The notes under the pieces are model-generated. The model saw only the letters and a program-made list of their open reading frames with translations. It was not told the DNA's origin and searched no databases. DNA of 64,000 nt. Origin: Lineus longissimus (lineage: Eukaryota; Nemertea; Pilidiophora; Heteronemertea; Lineidae). The first letter of the stretch is position 1. Every line of letters starts with the position of its first letter. This document shows positions 1 to 13,800 of the stretch, in pieces. A program made the position numbers and the translations under genes. Where the stretch lies: contig NC_088312.1 in assembly GCF_910592395.1 (NCBI RefSeq), positions 992,001-1,056,000 of the forward strand, given 5' to 3'.

Positions 1-2200
1 CGTGAGCACTGGTACACTCGATCTTCAGTCCAATAGACCACACGTCCTAGCTTCACTGGCCGATAAGCACAAGGCAAAATTATGATATTTTTCGGCGACA
101 ATGAGATCAGGAATTACGATTCCCTGGCCTAAATCAGGTTAAGGATTGATTCAAGGTATCGATTTAATTTTGATAAAAATGACATAAATCACATAGTAAT
201 TACACATTATTACTTGTGTATATAGCAATTATCAGAAGTCTTGTGTCTTTGGCAATGTACACAACCTGTTATGATTAGGCCGTGCTAGTCCCTGTTCACT
301 ATGGCTGTAAGTATCAAGCTCATTCAATGGCTCCTGCAAGGATGTCGTCAAGGGTTTGTTACGAGACAGCGGGTGGTCTCAACGGGCGATAGTTAGGAGA
401 CAATAACGCATCATCATGTTAGACCGCGCCCATCATTAGCTAATTATATCTATGGTTAATTAGCATGAAGTCATTAGCTTAATCATGTGGCAGGTGGTCA
501 TCACTGAACGAACGACACTCACAGGCTGTGTTATACATCACAGCCTGTACAACCCCAGATTGGACCAAACTATTGAGGAAACATTGTTCAGCTACCGAAA
601 CAAAACATTGCTGTCAAAAGTTGGGTTCAGTCAAAATGACACCAATGAAATAATATGGGTGTCAGATCGAAATTATATTCTGACCAACGTTTATAAGGCC
701 ACTAATTGATTTTTATAAAGAATATATTCTACGGCTGTACCCTTTTCTAGTAGCCAAGTTTTGAGAAACTGTCGCTGACTCGTTGATTAAGCTAGAGCCT
801 ACAAAAATAGCAGTGGATAAATTAGTCTGTTTTTATTACTGTCTACTGTGCCTAATTCATTTTACCAATATTTTAGATTATTTTCACAACACCTCAAATC
901 GCTAAGCAAACAATTTTCACAAATAACGTTAAATTATAAAACCATCGCAAACTGATCACTTGCGCGACAGTAACCTCTGGCAAATATTTGTACTTCAATT
1001 TATACTATACCTTTGGTTGGCACAACTTAATACTTTCAATATTTAAGTAGACAACAAACACAATATGTGTAACGATTATACATACAACAGTAGGCCTTAA
1101 AAGATTATCATTTAGAGGCTTAATCTTCTTACTAGTAGTTCCAAGTTAGAGGGAGGCCAGAACCAGAAGACGCAGCGTGTGTTTGAGGGCGTCATGTCAA
1201 ATTTGAAAATCTCGAAGCCGCTTTCCAACCTCCCTCGGAGTCATTCTTTTTACAATGTTATTACAAAAAATCACAATGGCTAGAATCTCAGCACGTGGCA
1301 GTTAATTTTTGGAATTTTTTCAAACTTCTTAAATACTGGTCCAAACAAACGGATTCAAACAATAATTTCGTTCAAATTATGAAATTTCAAAACGTGAAAG
1401 TATTTTCATAATAGTTCATCTCAGCACGTGGCGGTTAATATATTTAACTTGTAATACCTACGAACGGGTTTATACTATTCCGAGTTATTTGATTTCCAGC
1501 GTGCCACCCTAAAATCTGATTACTACAGTCATGCGTAATTCTTAAATTTAATTCCTGCAAACATACATTTACTATTGACGACAATTGTGTTATTTTTTAT
1601 GATTAAATGGAAACTGAGTAATTAAAGTAATTAATGCATCTCGCTAATTTCGGCGATCGCCAGTCTCACACTTATGAAAAACAAACGCGTCAATGTCAGA
1701 TTGACGCGCGGGTCATGGGTATAAAATCATAAAGTGCAATTACAACACTTTGGAACAGATTATAACCCGCAATACGATAGGCGTTGCACCATTTCAGAAT
1801 ATTCAGCAAAATCTTCGGAACAGGATATTCTCTTGCTTGCTATTTCGACACGGAGTCTAATGTCCCGCGGCTGCCCTGCTTTCAAACCCTGATTCGGCTC
1901 TGAGGCTAGAATAGGACACGAGTAACAATAGTTTTCCTAATCTATGGTTCTAAATGCTTTAATTCGGATTCGTACACAAAAGTTGAACGAAGGCGTACAA
2001 AACGTGCTCAGCAGGAGCTGCATTTTTCGGCAATAATTCCCCAAAACCCCAGTGCAGTAAATTTTACTCGTTATATGGCCGCCATGCACGAGAACGGACG
2101 TGTTTATTCAGATGAGCCTGCGCAGTGATAGATTTGACACCTCGACCGACCAATCGCGTGGCACGACACAAATAGATATCGGCGGAATGAAAGCTCCTCT
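1..2200. other. Intergenic, upstream of FJX1
   Basis: I see no supportable exon, RNA gene or transposon here. The longest open frames are short, lack family motifs and have no good splice context. The last few hundred bases probably hold the FJX1 promoter, but I cannot place a start site. Confidence 0.5.
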
Positions 2201-2324
2201 GGTATTATCAATGGCGAATTCAAACAGTTAGGACGTACGCCGTGACTTCTTCTGTGGACTTAGTAAACACTGAAGCAGACGATATAGAACAGGGGTTCGG
2301 ATTACACAATCTATTTGATTTTCG

Positions 2325-3137
2325 GTGAGTACAAAGATATTCTAAAATGTTTTTCTTATCAAGAACCGGTTGTAAACTTTACTGCAATAAAATTGCAATA
2401 ACTATAGTATAATTTGATGAATAATAACTCTGTGACTCCGGGATGGTTATCACTGGTTTTATATCTCAAATGTCAGATATGTGACCATAACTTGTTAGCC
2501 TAGCTCAAAAGATTTTAATTTTATGGCTGAATTTTATGACGAATGCGTGTTTATGATTGAAATATCAGTCAATGCGCTCAGATCAGTTAACATTCGAAAC
2601 ATGGTTTAAGGTAGATTAGTAAGGGAACTTAGTGAAGGTCACGTCCCATGCGTCCCATGGGTGGGCATCCAAACACATGGAATTCATTTTGCGCAAATTT
2701 TCTCGAAACTTCAAACAATTGAGTATTCTACACTTTAAATTATGGCAATAAATATGTCTCCTATGAACCACGGGTTCATGGCATTTTGCTGCTGGCGTGT
2801 ATCGGCGTTCGGACGTCCCTCTTAACCCGACCCCCTCTAACTCAATTGACACTTGGCAAATCCGAGATGATACTTTACGGTCAAATGGTAGACGGTTGAA
2901 AATTTCCTGTCATTTTCAATTTCTTGGTAAAATGCTCACAAATATTCCACTTATTAAACGACCCAATATTTTGAGTCTTCTCTGGTATGATAAATATCAG
3001 AATGAAACTACACAAACTGCGTTGTTGACACACGGACCTGACCTACCAAATCAGACATTATCAGTAACCCGGAACAGGTCCATAAATCCAGTCGTCTACC
3101 TCTACTCGCAGTCTTATTCCTTGTTTCTCTGTTCCAG
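2325..3137 (+). other. Inferred 5'-UTR intron of FJX1
   Basis: A strong donor (TTTTCG|GTGAGTAC) at 2324/2325 and a pyrimidine-rich acceptor (TTTCTCTGTTCCAG|GC) at 3137/3138 lie upstream of the FJX1 start codon on the same strand. They would join a leader exon ending at 2324 to a second exon beginning at 3138, which contains the whole coding region. This rests on splice-site appearance only. Confidence 0.4.
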
Positions 3138-3204
3138 GCACACGTCGAAAGGTGACAAGATACACCAAGATTCGCGAGATCCTATCTACGGAGTTGTGGT
3201 CAAA

Positions 3205-3264
3205 ATGGCGGCTGGCGTAGTGAAAGCTTCACGAAGTCACTGTGATATATCAAACTGTCAGTAA
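3205..3264 (+). CDS. Candidate upstream ORF (19 aa) in FJX1 leader
   Basis: An ATG in good context (A at -3, G at +4; CAAAATGG) opens a 19-codon frame beginning MAAGVVKASR and ending in TAA 40 nt before the FJX1 ATG. If the inferred leader exon starting at 3138 is real, this is the first ATG on the mRNA before FJX1. Terminating uORFs of this kind commonly lower initiation at the main start. The peptide has no recognisable domain, so any role would be regulatory. Confidence 0.35.
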   Translation: MAAGVVKASRSHCDISNCQ

Positions 3265-3304
3265 TGACGATACGAGGACTCATGTTAGAGTTTAGATTAA
3301 CAGT

Positions 3305-4870
3305 ATGAAAAGATTGAAAATTCTCACAATGATGGGGTTATGTTTCACCGTGGGCACCTTATTCGGCCTGATCATCCACTTGCCGGGAGGTACCTTTAAG
3401 ACTATGGAGGAGGGGTCTTCGCTTTCACGTCATGAGAGAGGACTTGGCGGGGAGGGACGGAGGCTGAATGGGTTGGAAGTAAACCCTAATGTACTGGAGA
3501 ACACGATCGTGCACGCCAATACGGCCGAGTCTCCAAGGGGCTTTCGAACAGATCCGCAGATTAGTATTCATAGGAACAACCGTATAGAAAACAAGAAAAA
3601 TAATAGTGTACGAGGAGGAAAGCGGATTAGTAAACATTTAACTGAAAAGAGTCAACGGCTCGCGAGTCCAAGTGGACTAAACTTAGACACCCAGAAAAAT
3701 TTAGATACAGTGCACCGTCCAGTGAAAAATATTATACAGAGTCAGGACTCGAACCAAAATAAGGTACCACAAAGTGATAGTGAGACCAGGACTAAAAAGG
3801 TTTATAGAACTTCTGTGAATGTTGTTGTCGGTAATGGTAATTACAAGTCAGAACAGTTAGATAGAGCAGATATTGCTCCAAAAGGTGCTAGTCCAAATCC
3901 GTTCTCAAAACTCTCTGATATGGTTGATGGTGCGTATTGGAATCGGAACGTGGAGGCGTTGCTCCCTGTTGGTTTCACGACTGACACAGTAAAAGATTGG
4001 AACAACTTCTCCCGGGTGACAACGCTAGTCAGAATGCAGGATGGATGCGGGAGAATGCAGAACCGTCTGCTGACGTTCAAAGATGCTTCTAAGTCGTGTG
4101 CCCGGTACAGGATCAACACTGATCAAATCCAAGGGGAGATCTTCTCTTTCTATCTAAGTCGCGTGCTCGGGATTCGAAACATCCCACCATCAGTGCTAAA
4201 AACCGTCAACCTCCGTGACCAACAGTGGGTGAAGATAGGTGGTGACATCCAGAACGCTCAGTGGAGTGAGGAGAAGCCACTGATTATGACACAGTGGGTC
4301 AAAAACTTAGTACCTGCCTTCATTCCTGAAGAATTTCGGAGAGATACTCGCAATCTCAGTCCAAACCAGACGACTTTACTCGAAAAAAGTATACCTGAGT
4401 TGACAGAGTTAATACAGTGGTCAGATTTGATCGTATTTGACTACATCACAGCCAACTTGGATAGGGTTGTGAACAATATGTTCAATAAGCAATGGAATAG
4501 CCAGATCATGTCCGGACCTGCTCATAACTTGGAGAAATCGACAGAAACAGGACTGTTGGTGTTTCTCGATAACGAATCAGGTCTCTTCCACAGCTACAGA
4601 CTTTTAGATAAGTATTCTCATTTTCACGAATCTCTACTTAAATCCCTGTGTATATTCAGACGCTCAACTGCTGAGAGGATCAAAGCCTGGCATGACGGAA
4701 GTGACGTTCTTGATGCGATGTGGGAGCAGTTTCAGCAGCATGAACCTCTGCATCGCTCGTTGCCGTGGTTTCCGGAGAAAAATGTCAAAATTCTGAAATC
4801 GCGAATTTCTGATGTTTATAATCAAATACGACATTGTGAGAATATTTTTGGTGAAGGTAGAGGAAGGTAG
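3305..4870 (+). CDS. FJX1: Four-jointed box kinase (FJX1), intronless
   Basis: 521-aa type II Golgi protein kinase of the four-jointed/FAM20 family. Family knowledge: it phosphorylates Ser/Thr in extracellular cadherin repeats of Fat and Dachsous, tuning planar cell polarity and Hippo signalling. Seen here: a short basic cytoplasmic tail and one signal-anchor segment (about residues 8-27), a low-complexity basic/Ser/Asn stem to about residue 190, then a luminal kinase-like domain. The domain contains DYITANLDR (379-387) and the Asp-Asn-Glu motif (422-424) known to be essential for Four-jointed activity, so it looks catalytically intact. The single coding exon matches vertebrate FJX1; the longer length than human FJX1 (437 aa) comes mainly from the stem. 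I chose the ATG at 3305 because it directly precedes the basic/hydrophobic anchor. A candidate AATAAA lies at 5213-5218. Confidence 0.93.
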   Translation: MKRLKILTMMGLCFTVGTLFGLIIHLPGGTFKTMEEGSSLSRHERGLGGEGRRLNGLEVNPNVLENTIVHANTAESPRGFRTDPQISIHRNNRIENKKNNSVRGGKRISKHLTEKSQRLASPSGLNLDTQKNLDTVHRPVKNIIQSQDSNQNKVPQSDSETRTKKVYRTSVNVVVGNGNYKSEQLDRADIAPKGASPNPFSKLSDMVDGAYWNRNVEALLPVGFTTDTVKDWNNFSRVTTLVRMQDGCGRMQNRLLTFKDASKSCARYRINTDQIQGEIFSFYLSRVLGIRNIPPSVLKTVNLRDQQWVKIGGDIQNAQWSEEKPLIMTQWVKNLVPAFIPEEFRRDTRNLSPNQTTLLEKSIPELTELIQWSDLIVFDYITANLDRVVNNMFNKQWNSQIMSGPAHNLEKSTETGLLVFLDNESGLFHSYRLLDKYSHFHESLLKSLCIFRRSTAERIKAWHDGSDVLDAMWEQFQQHEPLHRSLPWFPEKNVKILKSRISDVYNQIRHCENIFGEGRGR

Positions 4871-7800
4871 GGTTGTTATGCTAAGGACTTAAGGTCCGTA
4901 AAATGGTGATAGTGCAATTTCAATTTGAAAATTGATAAGTCCTTTTTATGTCAAGGTACATGTATGTTCAGTGTCCAGTTGTTCACAGTATTGATGTTTT
5001 CACTACTGCGTTTACCCTTATCATCTTTTTATTTGGCGAAGGTTTTTACAAGACCAATGCTAGAATTTGAAGCCAGCCTTCTACGCTGCAAATTCTGAAG
5101 AGCAGTGGTTGGTTACATATCGAAACAAGGCGTCAAGAATCTTTCCCCGTTTTGTTGCAACGTTACAAACTTATGGTTACTGGACATACCTTGACTAAAA
5201 CTGACTTAAAATAATAAATGCTCATGGCTTTGAAATACAACATCCTTGTGGTGGTCAATCAAAAAAATTATAAAATTTCTTAATAATTTTTTTTTCATGA
5301 TATTTCATACATGTCACCAAAAACATAAGCTCGCCTCAAATGTTTTGGGTATGCATGTGATGTTGTATTTCAAAGAAAACTATATGCTAAATATAATGCT
5401 CGGTCACATATCGCGTGTGTATTTCTTCACTATGAAGCACTTACATGAAATATTTATTTTCATACTCTTTAGTAAATTACTCTCGAAAAATGCTTTAATT
5501 TTCACAAATAAAAAAAAAAAAAAAAGAATTGACAGCTTGTTTTTCAAGGCTAGACTAGTTTTCTTTTTCTTAAGAAAAAATCGTAACCTACGGAAATTCG
5601 GTGTACATTTTAATTGCATCCAAACATTTTTCAAGACAAGATACGATATTCGTTTTGTGTTGGACGGATCCTTTACCGATGCCAAGCAGTCTATAACTAA
5701 TTATTTAATACTTTTTCGTACTATAAAAAAACTACACCATCTTCTAAAGCTCTGATATATTTTATCTCTATATTTCATTTCAAAAGAAACATCCACGATA
5801 TGTGACCCAAAAGATAATGTACATATACATATTTCAAGTGCAATATTTTTCTACTGTGTTGTTTGTTGATCGAGTCGTTGAAATCAAGATATGATTTGAA
5901 GGTAATTAGCGATGGGTACTTTTAACACGAGTGTCTCGGGTCGTCATCATATCTCGTGTCATCTCACCCCATTTACCAAATTCGCATGTGCGTACAAACA
6001 ATCCTAATTCAATTTGCGGAGAGTTTATCTCGCCAGAAACTTGAGATCCAATGTGATGACGTACCAAATATATTTGGTTCTGTTGGACTTGGGATCATTT
6101 TACGATGTCGGCGTTCTTTTCATGGTTTGCAGCGTTTGATGAAAGAATAAAACCTACAATTTTGCGTACCTATATCTGGCCTTCCTTGGTTTTTCGTCAT
6201 AAAAAAAATCAGGATGAATAATTTTTACAACAGGCATTGTTCCAAAATGCTGTAAACAACAAGATTTATTTACGGATTTAGGCATTCAGAAATGCATTCC
6301 AATTTCGGAATACCACGGATGTGTAGCACATCCGCGGGAATACACTATTTCAAATGCGACAACTGCCAATAATCGTATTTAACATTGAACAGGAAGGTCG
6401 GGCTTTGACAGCAAAAGCTTGGCCAGGAACATTCTCCAAACTCCGGGAAGCACTTCTCTAATTGCCTCCATTATAACAAGACATGACAAACAAGAAGCGT
6501 CACATACCACACCCATTCACTAACCATGGAGTGAAAGTGAGAGGTCCTTTCAGCTTAGGGAGATTCGGGGGCGTCTTGAAACAAAACCAGCGGGGATGTC
6601 CGATCCCTGGTCTTGTTAGCAAAGACGAGATAGTACGCATGCTTCGTGTGTGAGTAACACATTATAATGGGAGACAATCGCCTTGGATGGCTTGGGGTGA
6701 CACCATAGGCCTGACAAATTTGACTTAGACTTGTGGCTCTATTCACCGTAGCGCACGCTGATGTTAACAGATTTAAAATGTGACGAGCGCCTTCATTACC
6801 AAATCCAAAACCATTGTTTGGAAAGTCAGATCTGTGTTTAAACACCTCTATTCATCCATTAAGTTGGTCACGGACCTCTCAAGGCATTAACCATTCAACA
6901 TTACCATATCAAATTCCTAATCTCTTCTTGAATAAACCAATGTTATTTCGCGGACAAATTATACAAGAAGGCTATTTTCCTCTCTCAAGAGTGTAACATC
7001 GCTTTAGAATGATACACAAACAGAATCATGAAGAGCTAACAAACGCAAATTGTACATTTCTCAATGGCCGCGATATCTATGTCCCTCCAAGTGTTTCTCA
7101 ATCCACTTCAGCTCGTTTTCTTGTACACGCTGATAGAAAGATAGACATCTCTGCTGAATGAGATGTACACGGCTCTTCTTTCAGAGGCGACAATTCGGGC
7201 CCCGGAACAACGCGACTCAACAATTCAGGGTCGTGAAAAGCTTCTAAAACGGGCTGATATCTTCCACGGAAGGTGTCAATCGTGAATGGAGACCGTTTAC
7301 CGTGCAAGAACATCGTGACTTCTCAATGGAGAACCGTGGTTGGGAAGATCTTGAATGGCAAGGACTGTCAACGTGTAATCGCAGTTTAATTCGTTTGTGA
7401 CCGTGAAATGTCCTAAATGTCCGGTAATTTTATGGACAGTTGAACCTAGGATCTTAAAATACTATTTGCCTTCCCAAAATCCAATGCATTCTATAGCCAG
7501 TGCAGTGCCGTGCATTGAGGGACATCCCGCTGGGTGCCATCCGTGTATGGAGTCGTGGTACGTTCGCAGTAATGGCTCAGGCAGGCCAGGAAATACATAG
7601 AAATGCCTTCTGTTGGCCTAAACCACGTTCCACTCGTGAAAAACACCAATCAAATCCTCACCAAATGAACATTGCTGTATGATATCATAGGCATACTGAG
7701 AAAATTATCGAATGTACCAATGAGTTGACTTCAAGGCCATATTGGTTGAAAGTCGTGCCGGGTGTTTAAACCTTAGAAGAAGCGAGAAAAACTGTCACAA

Positions 7801-10645
7801 ATAACACTTCAGTGAAGAAGGGTTTGTCGCAAGTCCTCGGTTTCTGACAACTTTCTTCTCCCCGACATTTGCTTGATGAATTCTTTCGTGACACACAAAT
7901 GGCACGACGGGGATTTGTTCTTAGTCTCCAATTAAGGCATCTCTAATTTCAAATTTAATTTAGCCAAATCACTTATTAGGACCCTCACCCTGGCAGGTGT
8001 GTGACTTGGTGACATTTGTTTACTTAAGAAGCAGATACAACCTAAGAGCACCGATAAAGACTTGTGTAGCGGAGGAGCATTGCCCCAACTAATTTTGCAG
8101 AAATGAGACTAAAGACACCGAAGTGTCATTGAAAACTTTTGTCAGCACATTATGCTCAATACTCAATGTCCAAATGTTTGAAGCAGAATCGCCATTTGAA
8201 ATATCAAGGCCAGTATATGGAATGTAAACCTCGTTGAGGTAATGATCCATGACCGGAGGCTTTATTGCTGCCTCTTCAGTGTTTATAATTCAAATCTTCT
8301 CATTCACCGTATAGCACAGCGAGAAGTGGACTTCAGCGGATTCCGAAAACCTCCCTGTCTCATTGCTTTGTTTGCTTTTCAAAGCGTTCATGGTGCTTCG
8401 TGAAATTTATTGCAGAGTTCAAATTTAATGGCTGGATCATGGACCGGTATTACCATGGTCAAAGGGTAGATTGATTGAAACTTTAGTTCCAAACATCATG
8501 ACACATACACAGCCACGGAAAGAAGGTCAAATTTAGATGCGAAAAAAAGTTAGTTGAAGAAGGTACGTTTGCAAAGGAAAGGTTCAAATTGGTCATTGGA
8601 AAATACACGTAGAGAAGAAGCAACCCCATTGTGGCTGAAGCAATCAACATTTCCCATTGCCCGCCCGCCCCTATGCCAGATGCGCACTGGTAGGCCTAAT
8701 GTATTCAGTGCTGGGTGCAACATCGGGTCACAATCCCTGTACATTTTCCTGTGCATTGTCCCCTAGATAATTGCTGTGTACATACACTAAGTGCACTGGA
8801 GATGTCAACATCAAGAGAAGATGGGCAGATTTAATTTGCCTTTGTCTTTCTCTCAGGAAGATGAGGTATGTTGTCCGAGCCACAAAGAAACTGTTTGTTC
8901 TTGGCGCTACTGCTGTGGCAGAGGCTAATGGCGGTTTGTGTACAAGGTCAAGTGGGTTGTTATTGGAACCTGCAAAGCTCTTTCGTTGGTCAGCAAGTTA
9001 AAGTGCGTAATCGGCCATGTCAGTTCAGAAGTGACAATCGTTTGAAATCTGTCGTGATGGCTGATGTACCACTTGTTCCTTAATGATAGTCTGCTGCACT
9101 GTATGTACACATCATGGACGCAAAGAATAGCCAAATTATGAAAACAGTTTAAGACGCGCAGCTCAGTAGGCGATACATGTCGATCCATACAATCTTTATC
9201 ATAAGAACACAGTGGGATTGTGAGAGTTTTTCATTAAGATTGTATTAAAACATACCACAAAATCTTATTATCGCCTCGTCTTAACACAGATCCTTAGACG
9301 TTTCTATTCATCAGTAACTACGCCTGCAAAGAGGAAAACATTGATAACAATTACAGTTATGTTTAAGGTTCTTCACCAGACGGACCCATCATGAATCGCG
9401 ATAACAATTTTTGCAACTAAATATTCACCATTCTATAGGTGGGGTCAAAGTTGATCTCCTCTCTACACTATCATGGTGTCTAAGTGTTTGTCAAATCCAA
9501 AGGATGAATATGTCGTATTTTCTTCTTCTGGGTCGGGTTGTATTCTGGTGACAAAAGTTTTGTTTGGAAGCCGGTCTGTGGGGCAATTAAGTGAGATGCC
9601 GCATTTAACCGGGGGTGCGAAAAGAAATGTCCGTATTATTCCCAGTCTATGAATCATACACGGTAGGTGATTTTGAAATAATCATCACACGATATACTCG
9701 TATTCAAAATGAATTATTGCTGAAAATGGGTGTATGCGTCTAGAAGGAGAATTGCGTTCCTCTTTGTGCATGGGGTTCTGGGCATACAGACAGCGTTTCC
9801 CCTTACAAAGACTCAGACCTCCTGATGCAATCTGCCTTCTGGCCATTTTGGCGTGGTATCTATGATGTATGGCGACACTAAACCCAACTAAAAAAATCTG
9901 ATTTTTCAGAATATCTTCAATCGGCACACACGTTAAGAAGATTTAGGTTAATTACCAGTTCCCCAGTTACCGTAGAATAGATGTGCAAACGTTAAATTTT
10001 TGGTTACATTGGTTTTTGAAGGCATTCTTCAATAACATGTTGGTCTTGATTTTGAAAAAACACACTTAAGAAAAATTGTAGACAAAGCCAGGCCAGATTG
10101 TCATTTTCGCTGACCAAACCATCACTAGACTTTATAAATCTTGGGATCAAAGGTCTCTCTGGCTCATACATCAATATTTTTACATCAGCGTATGCACTGA
10201 GTTAACACATGTACAATCAATGCACTAATCAGGACCAATCTGGACAATGTACACCAAGGCCTCTGGGGAAATATTATGTCTCTGCGCAAACCAGGGTCTT
10301 AACGTAATTCTTATTATTACGTTGAAAATCAAAATGCTGCTGATTAGTATTGAATATGTGGGTGATTAATCGTAAGCCTTCATGATCCGAATTCGTATTC
10401 TAAGTGTATTTAGGCAAAATTGTAGAATTTTCATATTCGTGTTGAGGCATATACATGTACAAGGCCTACCAAGTGAAGAGAAGACGGCGCGTGTCTGCCG
10501 AAATCCTGACATACCAAATGGTTTACACACTACAAAACGAGAAAACAGTACTTAATCAACTATTTTCAAACCTTTTTGCATCAAGATGATTAAAAATGAT
10601 AATGATTGAAAATATAATTGATAATATGAAGAGAAAACTTGAGAA
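4871..10645. other. Gene-poor region, nothing supportable
   Basis: Contains the FJX1 3' UTR (candidate polyadenylation signal 5213-5218) and then AT-rich sequence. Open frames are 60-170 codons, low-complexity or cysteine-poor, and unrelated to any family I recognise. No tRNA, rRNA or clear transposon structure was seen. Confidence 0.5.
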
Positions 10646-10808
10646 CTCGGGCCAAATTCATAAAGGGCGTTTAGCTCGGTTTGACTACTGGATAGACATA
10701 TTTAGGTCCTTCATGTAAATCTTCACAGAATATGAATAGGCCCTGAAACTGATGAGGGAGAAGTTACACACGTCCAACCCTTAAACGCCCTTTATGAATT
10801 TGGCCGAG
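10646..10808. mobile_element. MITE, 163 bp, terminal inverted repeats
   Basis: The ends match in inverted orientation: CCAAATTCATAAAGGGCGTT near the left end and its complement AACGCCCTTTATGAATTTGG near the right end, giving about 28 bp of near-perfect TIR around an unrelated AT-rich centre. There is no coding capacity, so it would need a transposase in trans. I could not define a convincing target-site duplication. Confidence 0.75.
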
Positions 10809-13800
10809 ATCGTTCCTTGCTCTTTAGATTGTTCGATGAGGCGTACTTCCGAATCTGAACCATGAAATAACGTTGCGTTTTTATCTTGGTCGCATTTTGC
10901 CAAAGATTGTTTGTACGAGCTGTAACTCTGATCATGTCTGTTAAAAATTTGTTCTTTAATTTTGGAGTGAGGTAGAGTCTTGATGATGACACGTTGATGC
11001 TATGCCAATGTTGTTGTAAATGTCGATTTGTGGTTAAGGGTGTGTATTTCCTAACGACTCGTTGTATCATAGTAACAAAGTAATATGTACTCGACGCCTA
11101 CTATGAAATCTATGATTATGCTAAACTGTTGTGATGAAAACGTTAATTGTCGTGTTGAATCCAAATATCACTTCCTACATTTTGTTCAGACATTCCAAGG
11201 CTACGTAGCACCCGTTGATTCCCGTTACTAGTAACGGACCATCCTGGGAACACCACTGGAATGTCCAACAGAAGAAACATTTGTCCCCGACAGCAATTTA
11301 CTGATCATACGGAAAGGCAACGGTAGTTATCCACCGAATTTCCTGTGTAATTTCACGAAATTCAACCCTCCTGCTATCGTTACGGTTCATTCAGAAATAT
11401 TTTGGTACAAGGAGAAATTGCACCCTTCAGAGATCAAGATAATTCGTTGATTGGGGCCAAGATGTTGTGTGTTAATTTTGGCACATTGGTACTGATTAGT
11501 GTACCCAAGTATAGAACTTGTCGTCTATTTGGGTGAAGTTGTCATGACAATCAAAAATGCGTTCCATGTGAGAAAAACCGAGCCAGATGTGATTTTTCAC
11601 ATTGAATAATACTTTTGGCCGTTATGATGCTCTCACTTTTAAAATCTATTTCAATCAGTATACATGTAATTGCAAAAAAAGATGTCTGAGACTTCTCTGT
11701 GTAAGCATTTGCTGGTTCTCTCCACGAGGTTCACATTGTTAAATATGCTATCTGTAATGTTGTGCTTGCTGTGCAAGTGTCGCCCTGTAAATAAATAAAT
11801 GTAAATATATTTATTGTAAATATGGTGTCGCGTAACTTATGCGCGCCATACACAGTTCTATGGCCGTGCATAAAAGTATGGATTTTGTAAATTTCACTGA
11901 CATGAAAATGACGAAAAAATTTGAATTTGAAATATAAATGATCGTGTTGTGTTTCTCAATATTATTGTTGACATCCCGTAAACTCTTTCAACACTGAACC
12001 AAGTGTTCGCTTACGCGGTTCTTTTCTCCATGTTGAAAATCCGGGGACAAAATGCGTGATTAAATTTTCCCGCCAAAATTGTTCAGAAATTTTCAAAATT
12101 CAGAAAAATTTTCAAAGCCTAATTTGTTTGGGGAATGATGATGTTTCATCATTTTGAGCACAAAAAAGTGTAGCATGATAAATTTGCCGCAATTATTAGA
12201 GAGGAAACATTCGGGACTGGCGATTCTTGGTCGTGATAGCGGGGTTGTTGCGTTACCGGGATGGTCGCCGACCGGGCTTCCACTGTATGTAACACACTTT
12301 ACACACGGATGTGTCATCCAATGTACAGTATTTACTTCTGCCAAGAAATTCCAAATCTATTCAAAGCTCGCGAATTATAATCATTGACAGAAATACGAGA
12401 CTATCGGACACCGGTGTGGAGAACTGGTCGCCTGGTCAATGGACAAACATGGTTATTATCCCCGAATGTTGAAGAGAGACAGGTTAATTCGGTGATCCTG
12501 ATCAGCAACAATGGTGAAGTTAACATAACACTAGGGATGACGCGCGAATTATAGCCGCCATTGCCCGCGGCCGCCATGTCATATTACGTCATCATTGGGG
12601 GTCATTATAAAATGGACACGGCTCAGCAGTGAGATTTCACGCCTCGGCGATGAACAAAGCAATTTCACGGCTCAGGGCTTCACCAGATGTATTCAAACTC
12701 TGCCAAGCCCACGCGGACGTTATGTCAGTAGCAATCATTCGAACGCTTGGGGACACAATATGAAAACTAATGATAAGCAAAATACGTAACGTTTTTCAAT
12801 TTCATTGGGAAAGTTGGTTTTGTCATTTTGCCTATTTTTGGTCAACCATGGGAGGAAATCAAGAGGACTTAAAGGAAATTCCTGTAGAAAGGATTGCGTC
12901 ATGAAGTGTTTTGAAAGATAGTCCAATTTTCCGGCATGATTATTTGCTGATTATTTCTTGCCTGGCCGCACAGCCGGTGTTATTGGTGAAGAGGACACGT
13001 TGGGTTCAACATGGGCACAAGACCACCTTGCCTTCACTTGAAAATGAATCAAAAACCACTGCCTAATCTAATGTATTGAGACAGAAGTTGAGAGACCGAA
13101 TACCGGCGTTTCCATTTCTGACTCCAGATGGACATTATACTTCGCTCAAAACATCAACTTCCTTTCTTTGTCAATGTAAAATAACTACAGACTAAACACG
13201 ATGTGGTATCAGAGCACACTTGGAAGTCTCATTCGTCGAGGCGACAGGCGCGGCCAGGACCACATTCTGCCCATTCAACAATAGACCAACTTGAGACCAC
13301 GACACTCGTGGTTCTCCCGCAGTGCCCGTGGACGTCTTCCGAGCACGCAGCTGGTGCGGCCTGAGAACCTCCCGCCTTCCCAAGACCAATGTTCAATGAC
13401 AAACTCCAAGAAACCTTCGAGGGATTCGTCTTCTCGTCGCCTGACTAGAGGGTTTGTTCCAATGAGCACAGCGTGGTCACAACTCTTCCAAGAGTTCACG
13501 CCAAGGCGGGTATCCAACCACGTCAGTCACACATGCATTTTGAAATAGGAAATTCTGTAGAGATAACACAAGTTTGATATTAGCTGCGCCGTAGGTGGCA
13601 TTATCTGAAGATGATTGTCATCATCCACAATGTTTCAATTGGCCTGTTTCGACAAGAATATCAATCAGACATGGAAGGAGCAAAAATTAGAATATAGGTA
13701 TGAACAAAATTCACCACAGTGTGTCTCTCAGACTCCATAAAATCTAGGTTGAGTGCCTCTTGAGAATTTGCCGTTTTCGGTTACAATGAATAACGGCAAC

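Noticed and set aside
2797-3264. 155-codon + ORF upstream of FJX1
   Set aside because: It spans the inferred leader intron acceptor and has no domain; only its last 19 codons are kept as a possible uORF.
5246-5755. 169-codon + ORF rich in Phe, Lys and Ile
   Set aside because: AT-rich low-complexity sequence in the FJX1 3' flank; its complement is equally open.
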